Shown piece by piece: positions 34,057-45,600 of a stretch of 64,000 nucleotides of DNA. The notes under the pieces were generated by a model that saw only the letters and a program-made list of their open reading frames with translations, ran no database searches and was not told the origin of the DNA. The translations under genes were made by a program, and so were the position numbers. Each line of letters opens with the position of its first letter. Within the stretch, counting starts at the first letter, position 1. Source of the DNA: Dioscorea cayenensis subsp. rotundata (taxonomy: Eukaryota; Streptophyta; Magnoliopsida; Dioscoreales; Dioscoreaceae); the NCBI RefSeq assembly GCF_009730915.1, contig NC_052472.1:1054001-1118000 (forward strand), in the 5' to 3' direction.

Positions 34057-35860
34057 TAAACTTCAAAAAAATCGTTATCTGGTCTTCTTGCTCTTCTCTT
34101 CAGGTCAGGCTGTAACTTTTTTCTATGTTCACCGATGTTCACAGAACAATGAGAAAACTATTCATTAATTGCAATGATCTGAATTTTAACAGTTCAGTAG
34201 TGAAACTCTTATTAAGGAGATTCATGCATGCAAAAAAATAAATTTCATCTCATCATTGTCATCAATGAAACTCCATCAATTTTGTGTTCCTGATGTAAAT
34301 GTCTTCAATTGGTCCCCCCAAACTCGTGTAAATTCATCGGTTTTTTCCAAATTAGCCAAACCCATCAGCCTCTCCCCGTTTATTCTCTCAATGTACAGCA
34401 TGTTCTCTCTGGCACAAGAACCGACTGATGGCTTTTTTCCTCCATTGAAGTCCATTTGCAGCTAATGTTTGCTAATTTGTTAAAAAGTTTTGTTCGTGCA
34501 ACGATCTTTGTGGCTCTACTTTGCGTCGTGGAGCCAATCTATCAGATCGATCCTTCAATCCTTTTTACTCCCATTGTCACCTGTGATTTGGCGAATCACA
34601 TGCATTCTTTTTTATTGCAAACACGATTACTTGATTTCATGTTAAAAAGTATTTACATTATCATACATTTGTTGAGTTTATCGTAAAGTTAGTCTTTCTA
34701 TCATTCAACAGAGATGACGCATTCTACTGACAGTTTTGTATGTAACATGATATGAACAGGTGGTCTATTATAATCTGCAAATTATTAATAACGTAAAATT
34801 TTCTTTCTGTTGCATATATACCTGATAAACATGTGTATTTAAGAATCTCAGTCTTGAAGGTATATACATGCAATTACAAAATTCTTTGTCAGTATTTATG
34901 AGGTTTTGATAGTGGTACTGTATATATGAAACAAAGAAGCCATGACCAAGTCTTCACCAGGCTTTCTTTGGATGTGTACTGAGGTAGATTAACAATGATA
35001 AAAGGCCTGTAAATCTTAGTTAAATAAATTAAACTCATCCGAAGATGTTCGGGTTTTGTTTCCATTGTAAGGAACCGTAGAAGTGGACATGTTAATGATG
35101 GATTGGAATTCAAAACATGCTTATTCATTTCTGATTCTTATTTAAGGAATCAATTTGTTCGAATTCAATCATATGCATAGACTAATTAATGAACTAGCAA
35201 AAAAAGAAAATAAAATAAAATTCAGAACACTAAACAAGTAAGCATTAAAAGTGACCCTCAAAAATAGTTTTGGTATTTTTTCATTGAACAAAAACTTTGG
35301 TATAGAAGTATCTCGAATCCTCAACCTTTGATTGATAAAGTAAATAACTAAATATTAGATGAGGACTTGAAATTTTTAAGATTAAAGAAAGCATTAATTA
35401 AGAAAGCAATAAGAAGCATAAAAGATAATGTCAAGTGTGGTACATTCCCTTCTTGAGATGTGCAAAAATAAAAAATAAAAAATTTCTAATTGTACATCTT
35501 TTGAATGTTTGATCATGTTCTCCATTTAATTTAATTTTAGGGAAACTTCATGGCATTGGTTGGGCTCCAATCCCTTCACATGGTCTCTCTCTAATTTTCA
35601 TGAACATTGTAGCTCTCAAACCAAAGATAGTAACAGTGCCAGGAGCAGGACCACACCTAGAAATTGGAAAATGTGAAACAATTTTAATCAAAAGGAGTGA
35701 ATCATGGGAACTGTGATCACATTAACACATTAATCACTCTTTCATAATTCCCTTCTCATAATGCTCTCTTTTATATATGTTTTTTTTTTTCATATAAAAG
35801 TTTTGATTGTGTATGAAACTCTCTTCTTGTTGCTGTTTTTCTTCTTTCTTTTTTTAGTAG

Positions 35861-35892
<32 letters not shown>

Positions 35893-36202
35893 AGATATCA
35901 CATTTTTGTCATATTAGACAAATTGCAGAAATGAGATGAAATTCTTAGAGTTAAGAACTCATATAAGTCTCTTTTATATATGGTTTTTCATCCTTTAAAG
36001 TTATAGTCAGGAGCATTATGGCCATTTCACATCTTAGATTTCCACATAGTTGACAGGTATAACTATGGGCGAAGATTTTAGTGAGTTATATATAACTATA
36101 AAGAAAATAAAGAGTTTTTCGAGGTGTATGAAAACAATAACACTTATATATATATATATATATATATATCTTGTGCATGTTTGTTCATGAATTGATCAAG
36201 CA
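34057..36202. other. Intergenic
   Basis: The 3'UTR of the acyl carrier protein gene extends an unknown distance past 34057. No further coding exon was recognised. AT microsatellites lie at 35862-35890 and 36145-36169; the second is 33 bp upstream of the next start codon and so lies in its leader or core promoter. Confidence 0.45.
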
Positions 36203-36730
36203 ATGGAAGCAGTATCTTTTCTTCTCACTTTGTGTTCTAGTTATTATTATTCTTTATCTTCTTCATCTCTTGTAATTATTCTGCTATGTTTGCTTCTATC
36301 AACTTCATATCTTCTTGTCATTTCTTCTTCCAAGTTCAAACAGTTTTGCAAGATCAACAGCAACATGAAAAAACATGCAGAAAAAATGGATGAAAAAAAC
36401 TGCAGCAATGTGGTTGTATCAGAGAATGAAATACTTTCCTCAAATTGCTTTATTTCTAATGATGATGATGGTGAAGGTTTATATCACTTGCAGGATTGCT
36501 GCGAATGCTCGATACCGGATGAAGATAGCTTCATTGAGATTGAACTAACTGATGCAAGAAATACGTCGTCAGAGGGACCGAATTCATCGGTGTTTGGGCA
36601 AATAAGTGAAGGTTTTGTGTTTCAAGAGCATGAAATAATGGAGGTTGTTTCAGATAGCAATGAAGAAGATAATCTTATTGAGATTGATATCAACATGGGC
36701 TCCATCAAATGTTCAAGCTTTGGTTTGTAA
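36203..36730 (+). CDS. Small plant membrane protein of unknown function
   Basis: Single-exon frame of 175 residues. A long hydrophobic N-terminal segment (about residues 5-43, including LVIILLCLLLSTSYLLVI) probably forms one or two membrane helices. The rest is hydrophilic and acidic, with a C-terminal NLIEIDINMGSIK motif that I believe recurs in uncharacterised angiosperm proteins. Acidic blocks at about 84-90 and 150-157 (SNEEDNLIEIDI). No known domain is recognised. It is probably a real gene: the frame is long for AT-rich DNA, starts just after a TA-rich promoter, and a decayed copy of its 5' part occurs at 38620-38860. The downstream gene at 37962 is in the same orientation. Confidence 0.65.
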   Translation: MEAVSFLLTLCSSYYYSLSSSSLVIILLCLLLSTSYLLVISSSKFKQFCKINSNMKKHAEKMDEKNCSNVVVSENEILSSNCFISNDDDGEGLYHLQDCCECSIPDEDSFIEIELTDARNTSSEGPNSSVFGQISEGFVFQEHEIMEVVSDSNEEDNLIEIDINMGSIKCSSFGL

Positions 36731-37961
36731 CTAAATGAATGCAAAAGTTCTATTGCTTACTTGTTCTACATCATATGGTTAAAGAAAGTTAAGAAGCACT
36801 ATAAATCTTTTTTTCTTTTTTCCTTTTTTCTTTTTTTTTTTTTTTGTGGGGGGTGAGATCTTGTAGTATAACTTTAATTCTCAGGTATTGTTTAGAGTTA
36901 TATGCTTCAAAATTAATAATAATTTGTGTTAGTTTTTGAGAGCTTTGTTAATTAGTGATGAAAAGTAAATTTTCTTACTAGTGGTATCGTTTATAAAAAT
37001 AAAAATAAAAATTAAAATAAGTTGCAACTCAAGAGAATAACCTTGAGGAGACATAAAAATATAAGATTATGAACAATTTAAAATGTAATTTAAGATTAAA
37101 TAGAAAAAAAATGACCCACAAATTAATATAAAAGAGCTTAGACAATGATCATTTCTTAAGTGTTATATGTCTTTTGTATTATTATTATTATTAATTAGAA
37201 AAGGATTGTTAAATGTCAGATAATTTTCTAGTATTTTTGTTTAATTTGATGTGATTTTAAAAGGGGTAAACAATCTTTTATATTTTTGTCTAACTTATTT
37301 TTTGTTCGCATTCATCACTATATTTTTATGTTTGGTTTAATTTTGAACTCATGTCGTGTTTATTTGTATTTTTTTTCTTATTTATTTATTTATATTTTTT
37401 CGACAAAATTATGGTTTGGCTATTTTTTCATAAAAAAAGATAATTTATGAAATTCTGTGGTACATTGATTATTATAATTTTCTTACATAATCATCATATA
37501 TAAACCTTCAACCTCTCCTGAAGTAGGACTAAATTTATATTGAACATCTTTGAGAAATTAATAGTAAATTTTTATACATGCAATCCTTAAGATATTATTT
37601 TGTTTAGAAGACCATCTTAATAAATAGATTATAATTCATATATAAATAAATTATGTGAAGCCTAACCATTATTTAATCCAAAAAAAAAAACAGAACCACA
37701 GCAGTACTTATGCAACATGATTTTTAATAATCTATAAATGTACATACATTGGAAAAAAATAGTGATATAAAGACTCCGTGAAACCCGCACTAGAATAATT
37801 GCACCTCATAAAGCTTCATTGCTCATTGGTTCAACATCATATCAAAAAAGAAAAAGTAAATAAAAGAAAAATAAAGAATAGAGAATCACTATATATGAGT
37901 CTCCACTTCCACTCTGCTTCAATAATTGAGCCTTCTTGAGTTCCCTCTAAGTCTAGAGAAA

Positions 37962-38400
37962 ATGGAGAAGATGATGATCAGAAGGTTGATGGTAGAGAAA
38001 CTCATCATAAGGCAAGTAGTTGGAGGAGAAGAAGGAGAAGTGAAAGAGAAAGTTAAGGACTTCATTCAACAAACCCTAACCCTAATTATCCACTTCTTGA
38101 GGAACACAGTAGACTTCTTCACCAAAAAGCTTGATGAGTTATTACCACCAGAGACAAGAGATGAGACACTCAAACACTGGCTTCATATTGGTCTCACCAT
38201 TGTTTTGCCAATACTTCTCATTCTTCTTTTCTTGTATTGTTGTTTGAAGTGTTGTTGCATGTGTTGCTTTGGGGTTCTACAAAGATGATGAAGGCCCCTG
38301 GAAGGCATGGCACACTCATGCCAAGGAGTTCCTTTGAAGCTAACCCTAAGGGTTACTTTAGAAACCTTAGGGGAAAGGATTCAGACTATGTCTTTTGAGA
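37962..38400 (+). CDS. Small plant membrane protein, apparent 1-nt frameshift near its C-terminus
   Basis: The first ATG is at 37962. The main frame runs to 38288 (108 residues from this ATG): a basic start, an amphipathic helix (VKEKVKDFIQQTLTLIIHFL), then a membrane helix (LTIVLPILLILLFLYCCLKCC) and a Cys cluster. It then stops. In another frame the DNA continues KMMKAPGRHGTLMPRSSFEA then NPKGYFRNLRGKD, ending at the TGA 38398-38400. MMKAPGR..MPR..FE.NP..YFR.LR is the conserved C-terminus of an uncharacterised angiosperm family with exactly this helix and Cys cluster in front. One missing base in the GGGG run at 38267-38270 would join the two frames. Function unknown. It could be an assembly error, a real null allele, or an active truncated form. 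Confidence 0.65.
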
Positions 38401-38609
38401 AGTTTGTGTGTTTGCTATAGTTCCACATGCATGCATGCATGTTTGTTTGATCTATATATCTATCTATGGTATAAATATATATGGTTTGAGTATGGTAGTC
38501 TTGTAATGTTAATTTATATAGTTCTTTTAATTTTGTATAATTTCTAAGTTTAATTTGAGATATATGTGGTTTAAAAAATTAAATGTTTAATTATGTTTGT
38601 GTTCTAGCT

Positions 38610-38860
38610 AGTTATTAGTTTTTCTATTTTTGTTTCTTTTCTTCATCTCTTTTAATCATACTTGCTATGTTTGCTTTTATCACCTTCATATATATTTTCA
38701 TTTCTTCTTTCCAAGTTCAAACAGGTTTGCAAGATCAACAACAACATGAAGAAACTGCATGCAGAAAAAAATGGATGAAAAATGCAGCATTAATTATTGT
38801 GACAATTACTGAAGCAGTTAAGCTCAAATTGCTGTGATGATGATGACCTTAAAATATGCT
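38610..38860 (+). pseudogene. Decayed 5' copy of the 36203 membrane-protein gene
   Basis: The sequence parallels 36250-36420: CTTCATCTCTT..AAT, TGCTATGTTTGCTT, ATCA(A/C)CTTCATAT, CCAAGTTCAAACAG, GCAAGATCAACA and ATGGATGAAAAA recur in the same order. Indels and stop codons destroy the frame. No start codon equivalent is kept. Confidence 0.75.
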
Positions 38861-39427
38861 TTTGTAGCTAAAAATGTGTTTTATGTATCTTAAATTAATG
38901 TGGAAGGTTTCTATTCCCCCTTATTGCTCCTGGCACTATAAATTAACAATTCTGCAAAAATGCCAAAAACCTGCCCTGGAGTGTGACCTGGAAGGCTCTT
39001 GGGTCATGATTGAGTCAGTCATCAATATAATATATATTATTTATAATTTTAATTATATATAAGATATATTATAAATTATTAAAATTTTAAAAAATAATAA
39101 TACAGAATTCCAGCCAACATTTCATAATGGCCCAGTATACTAATATAATTTTAAAATATAAATTTAAGCAAAATACAATATACTATATAAAAAAGTAAAT
39201 TTTATACATAACACTTTTATGTTTAAATATTTATTTTTATATATATAGCCGGATTAACTCAATTTGACTAAATCGAGTCTACTAGTTCACCGAGTACTCG
39301 GTAAAATCAACAAGATTAATTTCTTGCGCCAAGTTTTTATATGACCTGATTTAGTGATGTGATTGGGTTCAATCAAACCAGGTTGAACCGATCAAGTCAT
39401 ACCGAGTTTCAAAACATTGATTTTTAG

Positions 39428-39752
39428 ACCCAGCGTTTGGATCAATTAGCTAACCTTACCTTTTTATATATTCCTTTGGTCTCCAAACCAATCTTTCATG
39501 ATATTGATGATATTGGTGTTGATGATCATGTTACTTCTTCAATTGTTGGGATGTACAAGAACTTGAACTGGTGTTTGGCTCAGGTCTGAATATATATATT
39601 CTCCAATATTTGAGTATATTTTGCCATTGGGCATGGTTAAACTCAAACAGTAACAGTATTACTGCATCTAGCTAGCTATTTACAAATTCTTCAACAGAAA
39701 GAACATGGAATCCAATACTTGCTCAATGTGGAAGGCCCTGTGGAGTTTAAAG
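39428..39752 (+). pseudogene. Orphan two-exon gene remnant, identity unknown
   Basis: 39428-39583 is a 156-bp stretch, open for 52 codons, bounded by TTTTTAG and GTCTGA splice sites, encoding for example FLYIPLVSKPIFHDIDDIGV and SSIVGMYKNLNWCLAQ. A second exon-like stretch, 39698-39752, follows CAACAG and ends before GT; it continues KEHGIQYLLNVEGPVEFK in a compatible phase. The next acceptor (39848) leads directly into a stop. The compact, hydrophobic-patterned sequence looks like part of a folded enzyme, but I do not recognise the family. No upstream exons were found, so it is a fragment. Confidence 0.5.
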
Positions 39753-40294
39753 GTGCCTATGATAAAATTTTCTTTGATACTAGCTAATTGAGTATAATTG
39801 AGGGGAGTACTGTTGGCTTTATGATCATCTATAACATTTTCTTTGCAGGCTATTAATGTCATGTTGATGTGAACTCAAGCTTGGCAGAAACCTTAATTAG
39901 CAAGTCAGATTGCTGATGATTTGAAGTTAAAGGAATGTGTGCCTTTAGTGATTGTGGTGGTCAATTGTGTCATATGCTAAGGTGTAGTTGGTTTACTTCT
40001 TTATCTTAATTTATATCATAGGGGTATGGATTCCTGAAGGTGGTCTATGAAAGTTCTTCTTTTATATATATATATTTATAGAAAATAAGTCTACAAACGT
40101 ATGCATAAAAACTAAGAGAAAGGACCCAAGAAAAGAGAGATAATTGAGTGGGTCCAAGGATTTATTATTATTATTTTTTTTTAAAATCGTGGTGCAAGGA
40201 GAGCTATTGGATTATTATCCGATGGCTCTTGAGAGGCATTCTATAAAGATATATTCTCATATTTATATATATATATATATATAACCCATAATTA

Positions 40295-40905
40295 ATTTGA
40301 ATAGCTCATTTAAAAGAAAAAAATTAATCCTATTTAAAGTGAGCTGCATATAAAGTTTTATTGTTCATTTGTTAACAACTAATGGGTAAAAAAAAAGGGT
40401 AAAAAAGCACTATAAATCTTTAGTTTAACTTTTTTTTTAGTGAGATCTTAATTATATTATAACTTCATTTCTCATGTATATATATATATACATACAAGCT
40501 ATAGTTTGAATAGCTCATTTAAAAGAAAAAAAATAAAGAAATTAACCCTAAGATGAGCACTAAATATAAAGTTTTATTGTTCATTTGTCTGCATCAAATG
40601 GATAAAAATAAATAAATAAAGAAGCACGGTAAATCTTTAATTTAACTTTTTTTTAATGAGATCTTAGATTATAACTTCATTTCTTATGTATATATATACA
40701 CAAGCTATAGTTCGAATAGTTCATTTAAAAGAAAAAAGAAAAAAAAAAGAAATTAATCCTAAGGTGAGCTCTATATATAAAGCTTTATTGCTCATTTGTT
40801 CTGCATCAAATGGATAGAAAAAAAATTAAAGTAAAGAAGCACTATAAATCTTTAATTTAACTTTTTTTAGTGAGATGTTATAACCTCATTTCTCATGTAT
40901 TTTTA
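40295..40905 (+). repeat. Three tandem units of ~200 bp
   Basis: Units begin near 40295, 40504 and 40708 with TTGAATAG(C/T)TCATTTAAAAG. They share AAAGTTTTATTGTTCATTTG, AGCACTATAAATCTTTA and AACTTCATTTCTCATGTAT. The AGCACTATAAATCTTT..GTGAGAT part matches 36795-36858, the 3' flank of the membrane-protein gene, so the array was made from a duplicated 3' flank. Confidence 0.8.
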
Positions 40906-41350
40906 AAGTTATAAGTTACACAATTAATAATAATAATAATAATAATTTATTTTAGTCTTTGAATGTTTATTAGGGCAACTTTAAATGTTAGACTATCTTA
41001 GAGTTTGATGCTCATGCCATCTCATCAATTCATTAAATTCTTACCCATTAAACTATCTCCCATAATAGTTATACTATAAAATGAGACCCACAATCAACTC
41101 ATTAAACTCATAACTATTAAACTATCTCCCATATTATAATTATTTAATAAATATTAAATATTATTAATAAAATAATAAAATAATATATTAAAAAATTATA
41201 TTACAAACTAAATATTTAAAATAATTAAAGTATATTATTATTAATAATAAATTATTATATTATTTTGGAAAAAAATAAACAATTTGTGTTGATAAAAATA
41301 AAAATAAAAAATTTAAATTTAAAAAAAAATTATTTAATGGAGATGGTCCC

Positions 41351-42037
41351 TAGGGTTGTAAATGAACCAATGCGTTTGTTAAAAGCTCGAAGGCTCGGCT
41401 CATTAAGAGCTCGATTCGGCTCATTTATTAAAGCTTGTAAGGTAAACAAATCGAGTTTAAACACCACCAAGCTCAACTGGCTTGTGAACAACTCGTTTAT
41501 AGTATCATTAAAAGCTCATTTACAAGAATCGTTATAAAATGCTCATTTAGACTCGTGATCATTTATAGTATCATTAACAAGTTTATTTATAAAAATCATT
41601 AATAGAATTATTTATATATCATCAACAATCCTCATTTATAGTAAAAGTATTTTATAAAACTTTTATAGGAAATATTAGTATCAAGTATGTGGGATCATTA
41701 TTTAATAAATGTATTTGCATATCACACTAATTTTAAGTATAATAAAATTAAGAGATAAGATTAATTTATAACTTTTATTATATTTCAATATTAATTTTAA
41801 AACAATATTTTTAATAATAGTCAAATTACTTTCGCAGATGATGTATTACTTACGAAAAAAATGACCAATCTTTCTCAAGCAAACAAGTTGAACCTAAAGC
41901 TCAATGTAGGCTCAATTAAGCTCGGCTTGAGTTTGGATAAGACAGCTCAATTTCATCTCGAGCTTGGTTAAAATAATGGCGAGCTAAACTTAAAAATGGT
42001 CATACTCAACTCGACTCGGCATGTTTACACCCTTAAA
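41351..42037. mobile_element. hAT-like element, second member of the AGCTCG family
   Basis: The left end TAGGGTTGTAAATGA and right end GTTTACACCCTTA resemble the termini of 11560-12426. The subterminal AAGCTCGAAGGCTCGGCTC words repeat on both sides. The flanks carry ATGGTCCC (41343-41350) and TTGGTCCC (42038-42045), 7 of 8 bases alike, as expected for an aged hAT target duplication. No coding sequence. Confidence 0.7.
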
Positions 42038-42309
42038 TTGGTCCCATCACTTTTAAATTTTAAAAATAAAAAATGAATGGGACGTCCCACCCATTGAGTG
42101 TTTGGTGTCAATGGACATTAACCTCTCCTTATGGAGGGGTTTGAGCATTAAAGATGCTCCTAGTGATGATAAGTATATTCTCTTAACTGCTAGTGGCGGT
42201 GTTTTTTTTATAAAAAAATAAATAAATAAAATAAGCTGCATGAGATCCTAATCAAAATATAAGATTATAATTATTATATACCTTCCATCTCTTATGACAA
42301 AATAGTATT

Positions 42310-42830
42310 TTTTATATACACAACCCTGAAGATGAATAGTAATTTTGTTTAGAAGACCATATTAAGGGAATAAAATCTGAGCTTCATATCCATCCCTTTC
42401 AAACAGCACGCATTATTCATATAAAAATAAGTTGAAGCCTAACCATTATATATATATATATATATATATAACAAACACATCACATATTCGACATGATTTT
42501 TAATAATATATAAATAAACTTGAAATTAAATTTTAAAACTCAGTAAAGTAAAGTAATTAAGGGTATATGTGCAATGAATTATTAAGTCTATATATATATA
42601 TATATATATAATCGCTATAAATCGTGCATTGGAAAAAAAAAAATAGTGACATAAAGAGTTGGTGAAACTTGCACTAGAATAAATACACCTCATAAAGTTC
42701 CACTGCTAGCTTATTAATTCAACATTACATCATAAAAAGAGAAAGATAAAGAATCACTATATATATAAGTCTCCGCTTCCCTCTCTATTTCTGACTATTG
42801 TTGGAGAAGTTAAGATTAAAGAAAAGAAAA
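42310..42830 (+). repeat. Duplicate of the promoter region of the 37962 gene
   Basis: It follows 37580-37962 in order: TTTTGTTTAGAAGACCAT, GAAGCCTAACCATTAT, ATGATTTTTAATAATATATAAAT, GGAAAAAAA.ATAGTGA, GCACTAGAATAA.T.CACCTCATAAAG and AAGAATCACTATATATA..AGTCTCC. The copy ends at the start-codon region; after the ATG at 42831 the sequence differs and encodes an unrelated 79-residue frame running to 43070. Confidence 0.8.
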
Positions 42831-43070
42831 ATGAGGAGAAGATTGGCTGAATTGAGAGATGGAAAACATCAATTTCAGCTTCAGCCGAATTTTAATTCAT
42901 ACAAAGGTCACGCCGTCACGAGGAGAAGCACATGTCAGCAAGAATCAGCTGAGGAATTTGTTTTGCTGAGCTGGCCGACTTATGCCATGTCAGCACAGTT
43001 AGTTATAACTATTTTAACTGAATCAGTTTCCCAAAAACTTTGGCAAACAAAAGCAGAGAAGCATGTATAA
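42831..43070 (+). other. Weak open frame behind the duplicated promoter
   Basis: The ATG occupies the position equivalent to the start of the 37962 gene, but the encoded protein (basic N-terminus, 79 residues, ending just before the gap) has no similarity to it and no recognised domain. It may be chance coding, or the remains of a captured sequence. The gap begins 15 bp after the stop. Confidence 0.2.
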
Positions 43071-43084
43071 ACAATACGTAACTG

Positions 43085-44084
43085 NNNNNNNNNNNNNNNN
43101 NNNNNNNNNNNNNNNNNNNNNNNNNNNNNNNNNNNNNNNNNNNNNNNNNNNNNNNNNNNNNNNNNNNNNNNNNNNNNNNNNNNNNNNNNNNNNNNNNNNN
43201 NNNNNNNNNNNNNNNNNNNNNNNNNNNNNNNNNNNNNNNNNNNNNNNNNNNNNNNNNNNNNNNNNNNNNNNNNNNNNNNNNNNNNNNNNNNNNNNNNNNN
43301 NNNNNNNNNNNNNNNNNNNNNNNNNNNNNNNNNNNNNNNNNNNNNNNNNNNNNNNNNNNNNNNNNNNNNNNNNNNNNNNNNNNNNNNNNNNNNNNNNNNN
43401 NNNNNNNNNNNNNNNNNNNNNNNNNNNNNNNNNNNNNNNNNNNNNNNNNNNNNNNNNNNNNNNNNNNNNNNNNNNNNNNNNNNNNNNNNNNNNNNNNNNN
43501 NNNNNNNNNNNNNNNNNNNNNNNNNNNNNNNNNNNNNNNNNNNNNNNNNNNNNNNNNNNNNNNNNNNNNNNNNNNNNNNNNNNNNNNNNNNNNNNNNNNN
43601 NNNNNNNNNNNNNNNNNNNNNNNNNNNNNNNNNNNNNNNNNNNNNNNNNNNNNNNNNNNNNNNNNNNNNNNNNNNNNNNNNNNNNNNNNNNNNNNNNNNN
43701 NNNNNNNNNNNNNNNNNNNNNNNNNNNNNNNNNNNNNNNNNNNNNNNNNNNNNNNNNNNNNNNNNNNNNNNNNNNNNNNNNNNNNNNNNNNNNNNNNNNN
43801 NNNNNNNNNNNNNNNNNNNNNNNNNNNNNNNNNNNNNNNNNNNNNNNNNNNNNNNNNNNNNNNNNNNNNNNNNNNNNNNNNNNNNNNNNNNNNNNNNNNN
43901 NNNNNNNNNNNNNNNNNNNNNNNNNNNNNNNNNNNNNNNNNNNNNNNNNNNNNNNNNNNNNNNNNNNNNNNNNNNNNNNNNNNNNNNNNNNNNNNNNNNN
44001 NNNNNNNNNNNNNNNNNNNNNNNNNNNNNNNNNNNNNNNNNNNNNNNNNNNNNNNNNNNNNNNNNNNNNNNNNNNNNNNNNNNN
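43085..44084. other. Assembly gap, 1000 N
   Basis: Exactly 1000 N. The first base pairs after it are already inside the block duplicated at 6452, so the left end of that duplication is hidden here. Confidence 0.99.
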
Positions 44085-45546
44085 CCACATGATTTTGAAA
44101 AAAATAAATTAACAGAAAATATACAAGCAATTTTAAATACAAACCACCGACGGGTGATGAGGCCCCCACGTTGCACGGTTGGTACTCCAATCAAATCCAA
44201 CCGTCCGATTCACCAACTGGATCATCATCTCCACCGTTCATTCCTTCCCCCAACGTGGCCTTCTTTCTTATATACGATGCCCTCCCTTCTCCTCCGTTCG
44301 CCGGCTCCTTCTCTCCTCCCCGGATCGATCTCGAGAATTAGTGAGGTATGGATCGAATTCATGGCCTTGTCCATTGAATCTTTGTTTTTCATTGCTTAGA
44401 TCCCTTCTTTTGCTGCGATTTGGTTGATTTTTTTGTATGAATTCGTTCAAAATCGTCTTAGAAATGTATGTTTGTTGATTTCGTCTTTGATTTGTGCTTT
44501 GATCCGTTGCCATTGCTAGGATTTGTAGCGAATTGCTGGTTTTTTGTGGGTTTAGGTTTGATTTGGGTTGAACGGCGTGTTTTTTACGTTTTAGTGTGTT
44601 ATTGTTTTTTAATTGATTAATTGTGGTTTGCCCATTGCTAGTATTTGTATCGAATTGTTGGATTTTGAGGGATTGGATGATGGGTTTATGTTTGATTTGG
44701 CTTGAATGGCTTGTTTCCAATGTTTTAGAGTGTTCTTGTGTGTTGTTTTTTTGTGATTGATTTATCTTATGCATAAAAATTTAATTTTTTTCCTCTCTAT
44801 TTCCTATTTTTCAAATAAACTATGTCTTTGTTTGTGTTTGAATTGGTTGCTTCTAGGTCATGTTTTCTTCCTAATCTTTTTCAGTTGTTGTGAATCTTGA
44901 GTAGGATTGTATATATTTATATATGTATAGTAAAGGAGCAACATAAGTGACATACATATTGTAGAAGAAAGCAACTTGTCTTATGGTATTGAATGTTTAT
45001 TTAGCAATGGACAAGGTTTGAAGAAGTAAACAATTAAAGGTGTATATATATATATATAGGCAACATACAGGATTTACATTATACAGAAGAAAGCACCATG
45101 TTTTATGGTAATGAATTGTTTATTGGGCAAATGAAAGAAAAAAATAGTTGTCATTCTTACTTTCTTGATCAAGAGGAATCTTGGATCATATGCGTCTATG
45201 TTTGCATGTGTTATTAAAAAAAGAATGGTTGAATGCTTAAATCTTGAAATAACCGTTCTTCTTCATCTTGTTGTTATTGTTGTTCATGGTGATTCTTTTT
45301 AAAACTTCAATTGTTGTTGTTTGTGGTGCTAATTATTGAAACTTCAAATGTGATTACAATTAAAATTTTGATCAGTTGAAATTATTGCTGAAAACGAAAA
45401 TTGTGGACCATTTGTTTTCTTTCTGTTATATACATGAAACAATGACACACTATTCTCAAATCGGTCCCAATAAATGCTAAGTCTTTCTGATCTTTATTTT
45501 CTTATTCTTGTCATACATTCTCAATTCTTAATCTTTGCTTAAAAAT
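44085..45546 (+). repeat. Promoter, leader and first intron block shared with 6452-7938
   Basis: Near-identical to the copy-1 block from CACATGATTTTGAAAAAAAT to CTTAAAAATA. It includes the TATA box at 44269-44274 and the exon-1 donor (44345|gtatgg). The two differ mainly in a deletion within the TTTTTGAGGGATTGGATGATGG repeat region near 44540 and a shorter AT tract at 45041-45058. Confidence 0.85.
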
Positions 45547-45600
45547 AGCTCTTTATAGTCATTCACAGTATCTTATTTAATGATCAGTTAGGATTTAGCT

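Noticed and set aside
34256..34686. Two consecutive plus-strand frames after the ACP gene
   Set aside because: No recognised domain, no splice link, low-complexity Ser/Phe/Leu composition; treated as 3'UTR or intergenic.
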